A stretch of 64,000 bases of DNA from JAQBXX01 sp947085325 (GTDB lineage: Bacteria; Pseudomonadota; Gammaproteobacteria; SURF-13), in NCBI GenBank assembly GCA_947085325.1, contig CAMTVY010000011.1, forward strand, positions 15,895-79,894, written 5' to 3'. The translations under genes were made by a program, and so were the position numbers. Of this stretch, positions 35,407-45,165 are shown piece after piece (position 1 is the first letter of the stretch; every line of letters starts with the position of its first letter). The notes under the pieces are model-generated. The model had not been told where the DNA came from, did no database searches, and was given only the letters and a program-made list of their open reading frames with translations.

Positions 35407-36792
35407 CTATTCCCTGCGCCAGGTAGTCCCGGCAGAGCCGTCTTCCAGAATGATATTGTTCTCGTGCAACAGATCGCGGATACGGTCGGACTCTGCCCAG
35501 TCTTTGTTTTTGCGCGCACTGTTGCGCTCCGTGATGAGGCGCTCTACATCTTCCTTGCCGAGCACGGCGTGCTCCCGTGAACCGGTCTGCAGATAAATCT
35601 CCGCATCGCCCTGCACCAGACCGAGCACGGCGCCCAAACGGCGTAGCGCACCTGCCAGCCGCGCGGCTTCATCCACATCATGCAGACGTATCTTGTTAAT
35701 GTCACGCGCGAGATCAAACAACACGGCGAGCGCCACCGGCGTATTGAAATCATCGTCCATTGCGGCGTGAAAACGCGCTGCATAATCATCGCTGCCGCTG
35801 ACATTTACCAGGGGCAGGCCGCGCAGCGCAGTATAAAGGCGCGTGAGCGCGGCGCGTGCATTGTCGAGGTTTTCATGTGAGTAGTTGAGCGGCCCGCGAT
35901 AATGACTGGACAGGATAAAATAACGTATCTCTTCGGGATGATAGTGCTTCAGCACCTCGCGTACGGTAAAAAAATTACCGAGCGACTTTGACATCTTTTC
36001 ATCATCCACGCGCACAAAGCCGTTGTGCATCCACACATTGACGAATTTGTGGCCGCTGGCGCCTTCGGACTGGGCGATTTCATTTTCATGGTGCGGAAAC
36101 ATCAGATCCAGCCCACCACCATGAATATCGAAGTGGTCGCCCAGGCAGTGCATGGACATGGCGGAACATTCGATGTGCCAGCCGGGACGGCCCCGGCCCC
36201 AGGGCGACTCCCAGCTCGGCTCATCCGGCTTGGCCGCCTTCCACAGCACAAAATCGAGCGGATCATGCTTGGCCTCGTCGATTTCCACACGCGCGCCCGC
36301 ACGCAGGTCTTCCAGATGCTTGCCCGAGAGTTGGCCGTAACCTTTAAAGCGGCTTACTGCGTAATACACATCGCCGTTGTGCGCAGCGTAGGCGTAACCT
36401 TTTTTCACCAACGCTTCGATCAGCGCAATAATGTCGCCGATGTGTTGCGTCGCACGCGGCTCGGCATCCGGTCGCGCCACGCCCAATTTGTCCGCATCCT
36501 CGTTCATCGCCTGAATGAAGCGCGCGGTCAGCGCACCCATTTCTTCGCCGTTTTCCTGCGCGCGCCGGATGATCTTGTCGTCGATGTCGGTGATGTTACG
36601 CACATAGGTCACGTCGTAACCCAGGCTGCGCAGGTGGCGCACTACGGTGTCGAACACCACCAGCACGCGCGCATGGCCGAGATGGCAATAGTCGTACACC
36701 GTCATCCCGCAGACATAGAGGCGCACCTTGCCGGGCGTGATGGGGACAAACGGCTCTTTGGCCCTGGTGAGGCTGTTATGAATATGCAGCAT
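35407..36792 (-). CDS. cysS: Cysteinyl-tRNA synthetase
   Basis: Class I synthetase that charges tRNA-Cys. The 461-residue protein has zinc and substrate residues in CGMTVYDYCHLGHARV (the HIGH-like site), WHIECSAMS and the KMSKS loop in DDEKMSKSLGNFFT. It is on the same strand as gltX, separated from it by a palindrome. Confidence 0.97.
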   Translation of the reverse strand: MLHIHNSLTRAKEPFVPITPGKVRLYVCGMTVYDYCHLGHARVLVVFDTVVRHLRSLGYDVTYVRNITDIDDKIIRRAQENGEEMGALTARFIQAMNEDADKLGVARPDAEPRATQHIGDIIALIEALVKKGYAYAAHNGDVYYAVSRFKGYGQLSGKHLEDLRAGARVEIDEAKHDPLDFVLWKAAKPDEPSWESPWGRGRPGWHIECSAMSMHCLGDHFDIHGGGLDLMFPHHENEIAQSEGASGHKFVNVWMHNGFVRVDDEKMSKSLGNFFTVREVLKHYHPEEIRYFILSSHYRGPLNYSHENLDNARAALTRLYTALRGLPLVNVSGSDDYAARFHAAMDDDFNTPVALAVLFDLARDINKIRLHDVDEAARLAGALRRLGAVLGLVQGDAEIYLQTGSREHAVLGKEDVERLITERNSARKNKDWAESDRIRDLLHENNIILEDGSAGTTWRRE

Positions 36793-36844
36793 AAAACGCA
36801 GTCACATGTCTTCGCATCGAGGCCATGATGCTTGATTAAAAACT

Positions 36845-36924
36845 TCAACGCAAAGCCGCCAAGACGCAAAGATTTTTATTAACATAAATTTGGTGTTCTC
36901 TGCGTCTTGGCGGCTTTGCGTTGA
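36845..36924. repeat. Dispersed palindrome, AACGCAAAGACGC family, copy C
   Basis: Arms 36845-36872 and 36899-36924. Relative to copy B the left arm reads AAAGCCGCC instead of AAAGACGCC, and the right arm has the matching change GGCGGCTTT, so pairing is preserved. It lies between gltX and cysS. Confidence 0.88.
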
Positions 36925-36952
36925 GTATTTGTAGAGGACAGGCATTCCCACC

Positions 36953-38356
36953 CTACCTTTTAATAATCAGTGCCGCTTCAAGACGGTTACGGGCGCGCCC
37001 CGCGCCCATCAGCGGCAGCAGGCGCACCATCTCAGGCCCGCCGAGTTCGCCGGTGAGTGCCGCGCGCAACGGCTGATAGAGCGCCTTTCCGTTCGCGCCC
37101 GTGGCGGTCTTCAACATCTGCGCGAGCGCCTTGAAATCCTGCGGATTCTGCTCCAGCGCGTGCAGCGCGTGTTCGAAGAAATGTCTCTCCGCTTGCTGGA
37201 TCACGCCGCGCGCGGTCTGGCTCAGATCCAGCGGATCGTGGTAAATAATGCGCGCCCACAACAAAGCGTGCGGCGGCAACCCGATGTTGGGGCGCACCGC
37301 GTCGATGAAGTCCTGCTGCTGCGGCTCCGGCACCAGCGCGTGCACCTCCTCACCCATCCAGCGCCAGAGTGCGTCCGCGCTCGCATGCGCAATCGCCTCC
37401 TGCTGCCAGTGCTGCAACTGCACGGGGTCGAAGCGCACCGGCGAACGTCCCAGTTTACCGGCGTTGAAACCCGCCGCCAGCGCATCGAGGTCGAGCAAGG
37501 CGTCGATGTCATAGTGATGCCCGAGACGCGCGAGATAGTTGGTAACCGCCGCCGCGAAATAGCCCGAATCACGCAGCTCGCGCACGCTGCGGCTGCCGTG
37601 ACGCTTGGACAACGGCGCACCGTCGGCGCCCACGATCAGCGACAAATGACCGTAGTGCGGCACCGCGAGCCGCAGCGCATGCAGCAGCAGGATTTGCCTC
37701 GGTGTGTTGGTCAGGTGATCTTCGCCGCGCAGCACGTGTGTAACTCCCATCAGGGCGTCATCAAGGGCGTTGCTGAAAAAAAACGCCGCCGTCCCATCGG
37801 CGCGGCGGATGATGAAATCGCCGATGTCATTACTCGCAAAGCGCTGCGGGCCGCGCACCAGATCGTCGAACTCCACCTGCTTGCCGCGCGGCACACGGAA
37901 GCGCAGCGTGGGCAGTTCGCCCTGAGCAAGCCTCGTCCTGATCTGCTCCGGCGTAAGCGCAGCACAGGTGCCCGCGTAACGCGGCGGCTGGCCGGCATTG
38001 ATCTGCGCCTTGCGCGAGAGCGCAAGCTCCTGCGTGCTGCAAAAGCAGGGATACACCAGCGCGGCGGCTTCGAGGCGTTCAAAATACTCCTGATAGATGG
38101 CCGTGCGCTCAGACTGCATATAAGGCCCGTCCGTACCACCTGCGTGCGGGCCCTCCTGCCAGTCGAGCCTGAGCCAGTGCAAATCTTCTTCGACCGCCTC
38201 GATATAGCGCGTTTCGCAGCGCTCCCGGTCGGTGTCTTCAATCCGCAACAGAAAAACACCCCGCGTGTGCCGTGCAAGCAACGCACAGAAGAGCGCGATA
38301 CGGGCGTTGCCCATGTGCAGGAATCCACTCGGGCTGGGTGCGAAACGGGTTTTCAT
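36953..38356 (-). CDS. gltX: Glutamyl-tRNA synthetase
   Basis: Class I synthetase that charges tRNA-Glu and supplies glutamyl-tRNA for tetrapyrrole synthesis. About 467 residues: HIGH-type motif RFAPSPSGFLHMGNARIALF at the N-terminus, RIEDTDRERC, the CFCSTQELALSRKAQ segment, and the KMSKS equivalent PLSKRHGSRSV, in which the first lysine is replaced by proline. The start at 38356 follows the family; ATGs at 38368 and 38389 are possible. Confidence 0.95.
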   Translation of the reverse strand: MKTRFAPSPSGFLHMGNARIALFCALLARHTRGVFLLRIEDTDRERCETRYIEAVEEDLHWLRLDWQEGPHAGGTDGPYMQSERTAIYQEYFERLEAAALVYPCFCSTQELALSRKAQINAGQPPRYAGTCAALTPEQIRTRLAQGELPTLRFRVPRGKQVEFDDLVRGPQRFASNDIGDFIIRRADGTAAFFFSNALDDALMGVTHVLRGEDHLTNTPRQILLLHALRLAVPHYGHLSLIVGADGAPLSKRHGSRSVRELRDSGYFAAAVTNYLARLGHHYDIDALLDLDALAAGFNAGKLGRSPVRFDPVQLQHWQQEAIAHASADALWRWMGEEVHALVPEPQQQDFIDAVRPNIGLPPHALLWARIIYHDPLDLSQTARGVIQQAERHFFEHALHALEQNPQDFKALAQMLKTATGANGKALYQPLRAALTGELGGPEMVRLLPLMGAGRARNRLEAALIIKR

Positions 38357-38472
38357 GTGTTTTGTCATTGTGGTCTGCCATACTAACAAAAATGCAGGGC
38401 CTTTCCATCCTGGCTGAGACGGATTATCATCGTATAACGTCGTACCAAGAGCAGACCAAGGAGTACCGCGCC

Positions 38473-39156
38473 ATGAGATATTCGTTCACAGCCCTGGTTC
38501 TCGCTGCATTGCTTGCCTCCACCGGGATCTACACCCAAGCCGGGGAAGCTACACCCTCTTATGTGCGCATCCAGACCAGTCAGGGTGACATTCTGATCGA
38601 ACTCGACAGTGCCAGCGCACCCAAATCCGTCGAGAATTTTTTGACCTATGTGCGCGAAGGCGGCTATAACGGCACCATCTTTCACCGCGTGATCGGAGAC
38701 TTCGTGGTTCAGGGTGGCTCTTTCACACCCGACTTCGAGCCACGTCCTACACACAACCCCATCGCCACTGAAGCCACCAATGGCCTCCTGAACAAACGCG
38801 GCACGGTAGCCATGGCACGCAGCAAAGACCATGATTCTGCCACCAACCAGTTTTTCATCAATCTCAGCGACAACATCCACCTCAACCATCATGCACCTAC
38901 ACCGGGGTACTGGGGATATACCGTATTCGGCAAGGTCGTGCAGGGTATGGATGTGGTGGATCGCATCGGCCAGTCTGCCACCGGAAAGGGCGGCCCTTTT
39001 CCGGAGGACGTTCCCCAGACCCCTATCGTGATCACTCAGGCGAGCCTGGTACCCCCACCAGCACTGATGACGGCACAGGCTGAAGCCGGGGACATCACAG
39101 CTGGAACCACCCCCCCCCAACGCGGTGCTGGCGCAAAAACCACCAAGAACAAATAA
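38473..39156 (+). CDS. ppiA: Periplasmic peptidyl-prolyl cis-trans isomerase (cyclophilin)
   Basis: Catalyses proline isomerisation in periplasmic proteins. A 227-residue precursor with a signal peptide (about residues 1-26), then the cyclophilin domain with FHRVIGDFVVQGGSF, SATNQFFINL and YTVFGKVVQGMDVVD. A low-complexity tail of about 35 residues (PPPALMT to KTTKNK) is not typical. It is encoded around a run of nine C (39110-39118), which could be prone to slippage. AAGGAG lies 9 nt before the ATG at 38473. It is divergent from gltX. Confidence 0.93.
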   Translation: MRYSFTALVLAALLASTGIYTQAGEATPSYVRIQTSQGDILIELDSASAPKSVENFLTYVREGGYNGTIFHRVIGDFVVQGGSFTPDFEPRPTHNPIATEATNGLLNKRGTVAMARSKDHDSATNQFFINLSDNIHLNHHAPTPGYWGYTVFGKVVQGMDVVDRIGQSATGKGGPFPEDVPQTPIVITQASLVPPPALMTAQAEAGDITAGTTPPQRGAGAKTTKNK

Positions 39157-39218
39157 CCGGCTGCTGCACCACTCACCGCGAGCACATGCATTTGCGCGTG
39201 ACGCAGCGCAACCTTCTC

Positions 39219-39944
39219 ATGACGTTATTTATCTCCGACCTGCACCTGTGCGAACAACGCCCCGCGCCCGCCCGGCGATTCCTCCGGTTTCTGGAGCAGG
39301 ATGCCTGCGACGCGGGGACGCTCTACATCCTCGGCGACTTGTTTGAGGCCTGGCTGGGTGATGACGACAGGAGTGACTTTCACCGCGAAATTACCCAGGC
39401 GCTACACGCATGCGTGAGCCAGGGTACGCCGATTTTCCTGCTGCACGGTAACCGCGATTTCCTGATCGGCACCGAGTTCGAGCGCCAAACCGGATGCCGG
39501 CTGCTGCCTGACCCGAGCGTGATTGATCTCGATGGCATGCCCGCCCTCATCATGCACGGCGACACGCTATGCACTGACGACCTCGAGTATCAGGAGTTTC
39601 GCGTTACTGTGCGCGATCCGCAATGGCAGCAGAAGTTTCTTGCCCAGCCCCTGTCGCAACGGCGTGAGATCGCCCGGCATCTGCGCGATGAATCGCAGAT
39701 GAGAACGCGCGAAAAACCGGAGCAGATCATGGATGTGAACCAGCAGACAGTCGAACACGTCATGCGCGACCACCATGTCAATCTGCTGATTCACGGCCAC
39801 ACACACCGCCCCGCAATGCACGATTTCACGCTGGGTGGTGAACCCGCGCGCCGCATCGTACTCGGTGACTGGTACGAACAAGGCAGTGTGCTTGCGCACG
39901 ATGCGCATGGTTTTATACTCGGCCAGTTGCCGTTCCGCGCATGA
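39219..39944 (+). CDS. lpxH: UDP-2,3-diacylglucosamine diphosphatase
   Basis: Hydrolyses UDP-2,3-diacylglucosamine to lipid X in lipid A synthesis, at the inner membrane surface. The 241-residue calcineurin-like phosphoesterase shows TLFISDLHL, LGDLFEAWLGDD, HGNRDF, IMHGDTLCTDD and HGHTHRP, which together carry all expected metal ligands. An upstream ATG at 39186 is less family-like. It overlaps prmB by 4 bp (ATGA). Confidence 0.95.
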   Translation: MTLFISDLHLCEQRPAPARRFLRFLEQDACDAGTLYILGDLFEAWLGDDDRSDFHREITQALHACVSQGTPIFLLHGNRDFLIGTEFERQTGCRLLPDPSVIDLDGMPALIMHGDTLCTDDLEYQEFRVTVRDPQWQQKFLAQPLSQRREIARHLRDESQMRTREKPEQIMDVNQQTVEHVMRDHHVNLLIHGHTHRPAMHDFTLGGEPARRIVLGDWYEQGSVLAHDAHGFILGQLPFRA

Positions 39945-40864
39945 GCAGCGCACAAGAAGCTGTCGAGGAACTGCACAGCCCGCGCGACTTCATCCGCTGG
40001 GGCGCGAGCCGCTTCAATGAAGCCGGCCTGCATTTCGGCCACGGCACGGATAATGCCGTGGATGAAGCCGCGAGCCTGGTGCTGCACGCGCTCCACCTGC
40101 CGTATGGGGCCCCGCCTGACGCCCTGCTCGCCACCCTCACGCAGCGCGAGAAACAGACGGTCGTGGACTTGCTTATGCGGCGTATCAGCGAGCGCCTGCC
40201 CGCCCCCTATCTCATACACGAGGCCTGGTTCGCGGGCCTGAGTTTTTACGTCGATGAGCGCGTGCTCGTCCCGCGCTCACCCATCGCCGAACTCATTGAA
40301 AACCAGTTTGCGCCCTGGATCGCTGAACCAGCGGTGCACTATATCCTTGATCTCTGCACCGGCAGCGGCTGCATCGCCATCGCCTGCGCCTATGCCTTCC
40401 CGCATGCGGCTGTCGATGCCACCGACATCTCTCCCGCCGCACTCGAAGTCACCGCAACCAACATCGCGCGGCATGGCGTCAACGACCGCGTGCATGGTGT
40501 GCTCTCTGACGTCTTCGACGCACTCGAAAACAGTACCTACGACATCATCGTCAGCAACCCGCCCTATGTCGATGCTGACGACATGGCGGCACTGCCGGCG
40601 GAATTCCACCACGAGCCGTCACTCGGTCTCAAGGCGGGTACGGATGGCCTCGACATCGTGCGCCGCATCCTGCGGGAAGCACACCGCCACCTCAACCCCG
40701 GCGGCATTCTGGTGGTCGAAGTCGGTAACAGTGAGCAGGCGCTGCTGGAGTGCTTTCCGGATGTGCCGTTCGTGTGGCCCGAGTTCGAACGTGGCGGTGG
40801 TGGCGTGTTTCTGCTCACGCAGGAGCAGGTAGCGGAATATCAGGAGGTCTTCAGCAGAAGTTAA
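39941..40864 (+). CDS. prmB: Ribosomal protein L3 glutamine methyltransferase
   Basis: SAM-dependent N5-glutamine methyltransferase acting on ribosomal protein L3. The 307-residue protein has a helical N-terminal domain, LVPRSPIAELIENQF, SAM motif LDLCTGSGCIAIACAY around residue 130 and the glutamine-recognition motif SNPPYVD around residue 206. It is coupled to lpxH through the ATGA overlap. PrmB is preferred over PrmC because of the RSPIAELI segment and the full-length N-terminal domain. Confidence 0.92.
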   Translation: MSSAQEAVEELHSPRDFIRWGASRFNEAGLHFGHGTDNAVDEAASLVLHALHLPYGAPPDALLATLTQREKQTVVDLLMRRISERLPAPYLIHEAWFAGLSFYVDERVLVPRSPIAELIENQFAPWIAEPAVHYILDLCTGSGCIAIACAYAFPHAAVDATDISPAALEVTATNIARHGVNDRVHGVLSDVFDALENSTYDIIVSNPPYVDADDMAALPAEFHHEPSLGLKAGTDGLDIVRRILREAHRHLNPGGILVVEVGNSEQALLECFPDVPFVWPEFERGGGGVFLLTQEQVAEYQEVFSRS

Positions 40865-41014
40865 CGGCTTCATTCATACGCCGGGGGCGGTAACTTGTTA
40901 CAGCGCCCGGTCACCTTCAGCGTCACTCCCGCAGGCGACAAGGGCTGTGGAAACAGAAACCCCTACACAGACAGCTATAGCCTATTCTGCTGGCTTACTA
41001 ACGCCTAAAGATTA

Positions 41015-41034
41015 GCTCCCCGGGACGGACTCGA
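41015..41034 (-). repeat. Second copy of the tRNA-Asn 3' end
   Basis: Twenty bases (GCTCCCCGGGACGGACTCGA on the plus strand) exactly repeat the T-loop-to-acceptor part of tRNA-Asn at 41125-41144, shifted by 110 bp to the downstream side of the gene. The CCA is not repeated. The rest of the 258-bp stretch between prmB and tRNA-Asn holds only a short GC-rich stem (GCGCG-TA-CGCGC type) near 41060. Confidence 0.85.
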
Positions 41035-41122
41035 CCGTTTCGCCGGGAGCCAAACGGGACGCGCGTAGCGCGCCCAATTGAAGCAATAATGGCTTACGAC
41101 TCTGTATTACTCAACTTAAGCT

Positions 41123-41198
<76 letters not shown>

Positions 41199-41213
41199 AT
41201 GTGAGGGGCTGTA

Positions 41214-41242
41214 ATGGTAAGGGTGCGGGGGTGTCAGGTCAA
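41214..41242 (-). promoter_or_regulatory. Promoter of tRNA-Asn
   Basis: On the minus strand, TTGACC and TACCAT are separated by 17 bp, with the -10 box ending 15 bp before the tRNA. The -35 match is strong and the -10 match partial. Confidence 0.58.
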
Positions 41243-41335
41243 GAAAAAGCGCGTCACTGCATGGCTGTGCGAACAGCGTGCTGCGCTTCTTGCTGATGCT
41301 CCCGGCACACCGTTTACCCCTGCTATACTGCGCGC

Positions 41336-42817
41336 ATGGAACAAAAACCGCCAGCGCACACCACTGAAAAACAGGCTTTGCTCGCCGCGCTGCATGCCAT
41401 CCTCCCCGATGCCAGTCTGCTGGTACACGAAGAAGACCTGCGGCCTTATGAAAGCGACGGCCTGACGGCCTACCGCGCCCTGCCGGGCGTCGTGTGCCTG
41501 CCCGACACGCTGGAGCAGGTGCAGCAGATCCTGCGCCTGTGCCACCAGATGCACTGCCCGGTGGTGGCGCGCGGTGCAGGCACGGGCCTGTCGGGCGGCG
41601 CGCTGCCGCTGGAGAACGGTGTGCTGCTGTCACTGGCGAAGTTCACCTGCATCCTCGACATGGATCCGGACAATCGCACCGCACGCGTACAGTGCGGCGT
41701 ACGCAATCTCGCCATCTCCGAAGCCGCCGCAGCGCATGGCCTGTATTACGCGCCCGACCCCTCGTCGCAGATCGCCTGCACCATCGGCGGCAATGTCGCA
41801 GAAAATGCCGGCGGCGTGCACTGCCTGAAATACGGCCTCACCGTACACAACGTACTCGGCCTCAAGCTGGTCACCATGGAAGGCGATCTGCTGGAGCTGG
41901 GCGGCAAGACGCTGGATGCGCCGGGCTATGATCTGCTCGCACTGTTGCATGGCTCTGAAGGCCTGCTGGGCGTGATCGTCGAGGTCACCGTGAAGCTGCT
42001 GCCCCGCCCGGAACGCACACAGGTCGCGCTGGCGGCATTTGATGATGTCGCCAGCGCGGCAGAGGCCGTTGCAGCCATTATCGGCGCAGGCATTATCCCT
42101 GCCGGCCTGGAGATGATGGACAATCTCGCCCTCTGCGCCGCTGAGGATTATGCCCACGCCGGGTACCCTGTCGACGCCGCTGCCATCCTGTTGTGTGAGC
42201 TTGACGGCGCTGACGAAGAGGTCTCCGATCTCATCATGCAGGTGCGCACGCTGTTGCTTGCCAACGGCGCCACCGAAGTACGCACCGCGCTCGACGACGC
42301 CGAACGGCGCAAGATGTGGGCCGGGCGCAAGGCCGCCTTCCCCGCCGTGGGCCGCCTCGCGCCCGACTACTACTGCATGGACGGCACCATCCCGCGCCGT
42401 CGCCTGTCCGAAGCGCTGGCAGGCATTGCCGCACTTTCACAGCACTACAATCTGCGCGTCGCCAACGTGTTTCATGCCGGGGATGGCAACCTGCATCCCT
42501 TGATACTCTACGATGCCAACAGTCCCGGCGAGTTGCAGCGCACCGAGGAGATGGGCGGGAAAATACTGGAACTATGTATCGCAGTCGGCGGCACCATCAC
42601 CGGCGAACACGGTGTGGGCGTGGAAAAACTCGACCAGATGTGCGTACAGTTCGGCACTGCGGAGCTTGACCAGTTCCACGACCTCAAGCACACCTTCGAC
42701 CCCAAGGAACTGCTCAACCCGGGCAAGGCCGTGCCTACCTTGCAGCGCTGCGCCGAGTTCGGCGCCATGCACGTGCACCACGGCAAGCTCGCGTTCCCGG
42801 AACTGGAGCGCTTCTGA
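41336..42817 (+). CDS. glcD: Glycolate oxidase subunit GlcD (FAD subunit)
   Basis: FAD subunit of the three-part glycolate dehydrogenase that oxidises glycolate to glyoxylate and passes electrons to the quinone pool. The 493-residue protein has the PCMH-type FAD domain (VVARGAGTGLSGGALP around residue 77, GGNVAENAGGVHCLKYG around 152) and the C-terminal segment HAGDGNLHPLILYD and GEHGVGVEK. It is the first gene of glcDEF; glcE starts within its stop codon. Confidence 0.95.
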   Translation: MEQKPPAHTTEKQALLAALHAILPDASLLVHEEDLRPYESDGLTAYRALPGVVCLPDTLEQVQQILRLCHQMHCPVVARGAGTGLSGGALPLENGVLLSLAKFTCILDMDPDNRTARVQCGVRNLAISEAAAAHGLYYAPDPSSQIACTIGGNVAENAGGVHCLKYGLTVHNVLGLKLVTMEGDLLELGGKTLDAPGYDLLALLHGSEGLLGVIVEVTVKLLPRPERTQVALAAFDDVASAAEAVAAIIGAGIIPAGLEMMDNLALCAAEDYAHAGYPVDAAAILLCELDGADEEVSDLIMQVRTLLLANGATEVRTALDDAERRKMWAGRKAAFPAVGRLAPDYYCMDGTIPRRRLSEALAGIAALSQHYNLRVANVFHAGDGNLHPLILYDANSPGELQRTEEMGGKILELCIAVGGTITGEHGVGVEKLDQMCVQFGTAELDQFHDLKHTFDPKELLNPGKAVPTLQRCAEFGAMHVHHGKLAFPELERF

Positions 42818-43878
42818 TGCAGGCCGATCACAGTGCTGCACTGCAAGCCGTGGTGCGCGCGGCCATCGCAGACAAAACTCCGCTGCGCATCATCGGCGGC
42901 AACAGCAAGCAATTTTATGGGCGCATGACCACAGGCACACCGCTCCCGGTGGCAGAACACCGTGGCATCGTGCACTACGAACCCAGCGAACTCATCATCA
43001 CCGCACGTGCGGGCACGCCACTGGCGGAGATCGAGGCGGCATTGGCTGCGCACAACCAGATGCTGCCGTTTGAGCCGCCGCACTTCGGCCCGACGGCCAC
43101 ACTCGGCGGCACCATTGCCTGCGGCATATCCGGCCCACGACGCCCGTATACCGGCGCAGTGCGGGATTTTGTGCTGGGCGTGAGACTGATCAATGGCCGT
43201 GGCGAGCTGGTGAAATTCGGCGGCGAAGTCATGAAAAACGTGGCGGGCTTTGATGTGTCACGCTTGATGACAGGGGCACTCGGCACCCTCGGCCCGCTGC
43301 TTGAGGTTTCACTCAAGGTGCTGCCCAGGCCTCAGCATGAGATCACACTCACCTTCACCTGCACGGCCCGGCAGGCGCTCGCCCGGATCAGAGACTGGAG
43401 CGCCCAACCCGTGCCGCTCTCGGGTGCCTGTCACGACGGTACCCGTCTGTATGTGCGCCTTTCCGGCAGCAGCAGCGGCGTCACCGCCTGCCAGCGCAAA
43501 ATCGGCGGCGATGCACTGCCCGATGACAACCAGTTCTGGCACAAATTACGCGAACACCAGCACGACTTCTTCAGGGACGACGGGCTGCTCTGGCGTCTTT
43601 CCGTACCGCCTGCGGCGCCGCTGCTGAACCTGCCCGGCCAGTCGTACCTGGACTGGGGCGGAGCATTGCGCTGGCTGAAAAACCCGTTGCCCGCAGATGT
43701 GATACGCGCCAGCGCGGCCAAACTCGGCGGCCATGCCACCCTGTTTCGCGGTGGCGAGCGTACGGGCTCGATGTTTCATCCGCTGCCGCCTGCGCTGCTG
43801 GCCCTGCACAAGCGCCTTAAAAGTTCGTTTGATCCCCACGGCATTTTCAACCCTGGCCAGCTTTATCCGGAATTCTGA
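42817..43878 (+). CDS. glcE: Glycolate oxidase subunit GlcE
   Basis: Second FAD-binding subunit of glycolate oxidase. The 353 residues have RIIGGNSKQFYGR near the N-terminus, THFGPTATLGGTIACGISGP-like spacing around residue 90, and VMKNVAGFDVSRLMTGALG around 140. The TGATG junction with glcD means translational coupling. It is shorter than GlcD and lacks the extended C-terminal half, as usual for GlcE. Confidence 0.94.
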   Translation: MQADHSAALQAVVRAAIADKTPLRIIGGNSKQFYGRMTTGTPLPVAEHRGIVHYEPSELIITARAGTPLAEIEAALAAHNQMLPFEPPHFGPTATLGGTIACGISGPRRPYTGAVRDFVLGVRLINGRGELVKFGGEVMKNVAGFDVSRLMTGALGTLGPLLEVSLKVLPRPQHEITLTFTCTARQALARIRDWSAQPVPLSGACHDGTRLYVRLSGSSSGVTACQRKIGGDALPDDNQFWHKLREHQHDFFRDDGLLWRLSVPPAAPLLNLPGQSYLDWGGALRWLKNPLPADVIRASAAKLGGHATLFRGGERTGSMFHPLPPALLALHKRLKSSFDPHGIFNPGQLYPEF

Positions 43879-43880
43879 TC

Positions 43881-45089
43881 GTGCAGACACAACTCAACCC
43901 AAGCTTTCTTGAGACCCCACAGGGCAGTGAGGCCAATGCCATACTGCGTTCCTGCGTGCACTGTGGATTTTGCAACGCGACCTGTCCGACCTATCAGTTG
44001 CTGGGCGACGAACTGGACGGCCCACGCGGACGCATCTATCTGCTCAAATCGCTGTTCGAAGGCGCCCCGGTCACGCGCAAGACCCAAAGCCACATCGACC
44101 GTTGCCTCACCTGTCGCGCCTGCGAAACCACCTGCCCCTCCGGCGTCCAATATGGGCGTTTGGCAGATATCGGCCGCGCGGTTCTCGAACACCGCGTGCA
44201 ACGGCCCTGGCGCGAGCGCCTGCAGCGCCGCCTGCTGCGCCTGATCCTGACACACACCGCGCGCACAGCACTGCTGCTGTATTTCGCACGCTGGCTCAAA
44301 CCATTGTTGCCCGCAGCCATGCGCCGGACAATTCCGCTACGCCAAAAATCCAGGTCATGGCCCGCCACGCAACATCAGCGACGCATGCTGCTATTGGACG
44401 GCTGCGTACAACCCGCCCTTTCCCCCAACATCAACGCCGCCGCCGCACGCGTGCTGGACAGGCTCGGCATCAGCCTGGTGCGACTACAGAACGCCGGCTG
44501 TTGCGGCGCCATCAGCCACCACCTCGGCGCAGACAATGAAGGATTGAATTTCATGCGCCGCAACATCACCGCCTGGTGGCCGCACATTGAAAGCGGCGCC
44601 GAGGCCATTGTGATTACCGCCAGCGGCTGCGGCAGTCTGATAAAAGAATATGGCCATTTACTGCGGCACGACCCGGAATATGCGCACAAGGCCGCGCGCA
44701 TCTCATCCCTGACAAGGGACATCAGCGAAATACTGACGCAGGAGGATACCGGCACGCTCAAACCCGCCACCGCCAAAAAGATTGCCTGCCACACGCCCTG
44801 CTCATTGCAGCACGCGCAGAAACTGCCGGATGCCGTGGCAAATGTCCTGGGTAAACTGGGCTTCGATCTGACAGACGTCCCCGATGCACACCTGTGCTGC
44901 GGCTCGGCTGGCACCTACTCCATATTACAACCGGCGCTGGCGCAAGAGCTGTTGCAAAACAAACTTGCCGCCTTGCAGTCCGGCAAACCCGACTGCATTG
45001 CCACTGCCAACATCGGTTGCCTCACACACATGCAGAGCAGCGCGCGTGTGCCGGTGAAACACTGGATTGAGCTGGTCGACGCTGGCTGA
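43881..45089 (+). CDS. glcF: Glycolate oxidase iron-sulfur subunit GlcF
   Basis: Electron-transfer subunit of glycolate oxidase. The 402 residues have two 4Fe-4S motifs (CVHCGFCNATCP around residue 20 and CLTCRACETTCP around 75) and two CCG domains (GCCGAISHH and CCGSAGTYS). The start is a GTG 2 bp after the glcE stop. With glcDE it should form a membrane-associated complex. Confidence 0.95.
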   Translation: MQTQLNPSFLETPQGSEANAILRSCVHCGFCNATCPTYQLLGDELDGPRGRIYLLKSLFEGAPVTRKTQSHIDRCLTCRACETTCPSGVQYGRLADIGRAVLEHRVQRPWRERLQRRLLRLILTHTARTALLLYFARWLKPLLPAAMRRTIPLRQKSRSWPATQHQRRMLLLDGCVQPALSPNINAAAARVLDRLGISLVRLQNAGCCGAISHHLGADNEGLNFMRRNITAWWPHIESGAEAIVITASGCGSLIKEYGHLLRHDPEYAHKAARISSLTRDISEILTQEDTGTLKPATAKKIACHTPCSLQHAQKLPDAVANVLGKLGFDLTDVPDAHLCCGSAGTYSILQPALAQELLQNKLAALQSGKPDCIATANIGCLTHMQSSARVPVKHWIELVDAG

Positions 45090-45165
45090 GGTGGCTATCC
45101 CCGGCTTTTCCTATATCATGCACGTCTTAACAATAACTGCCAATTCTGCCTAGAGATTGCGACCC

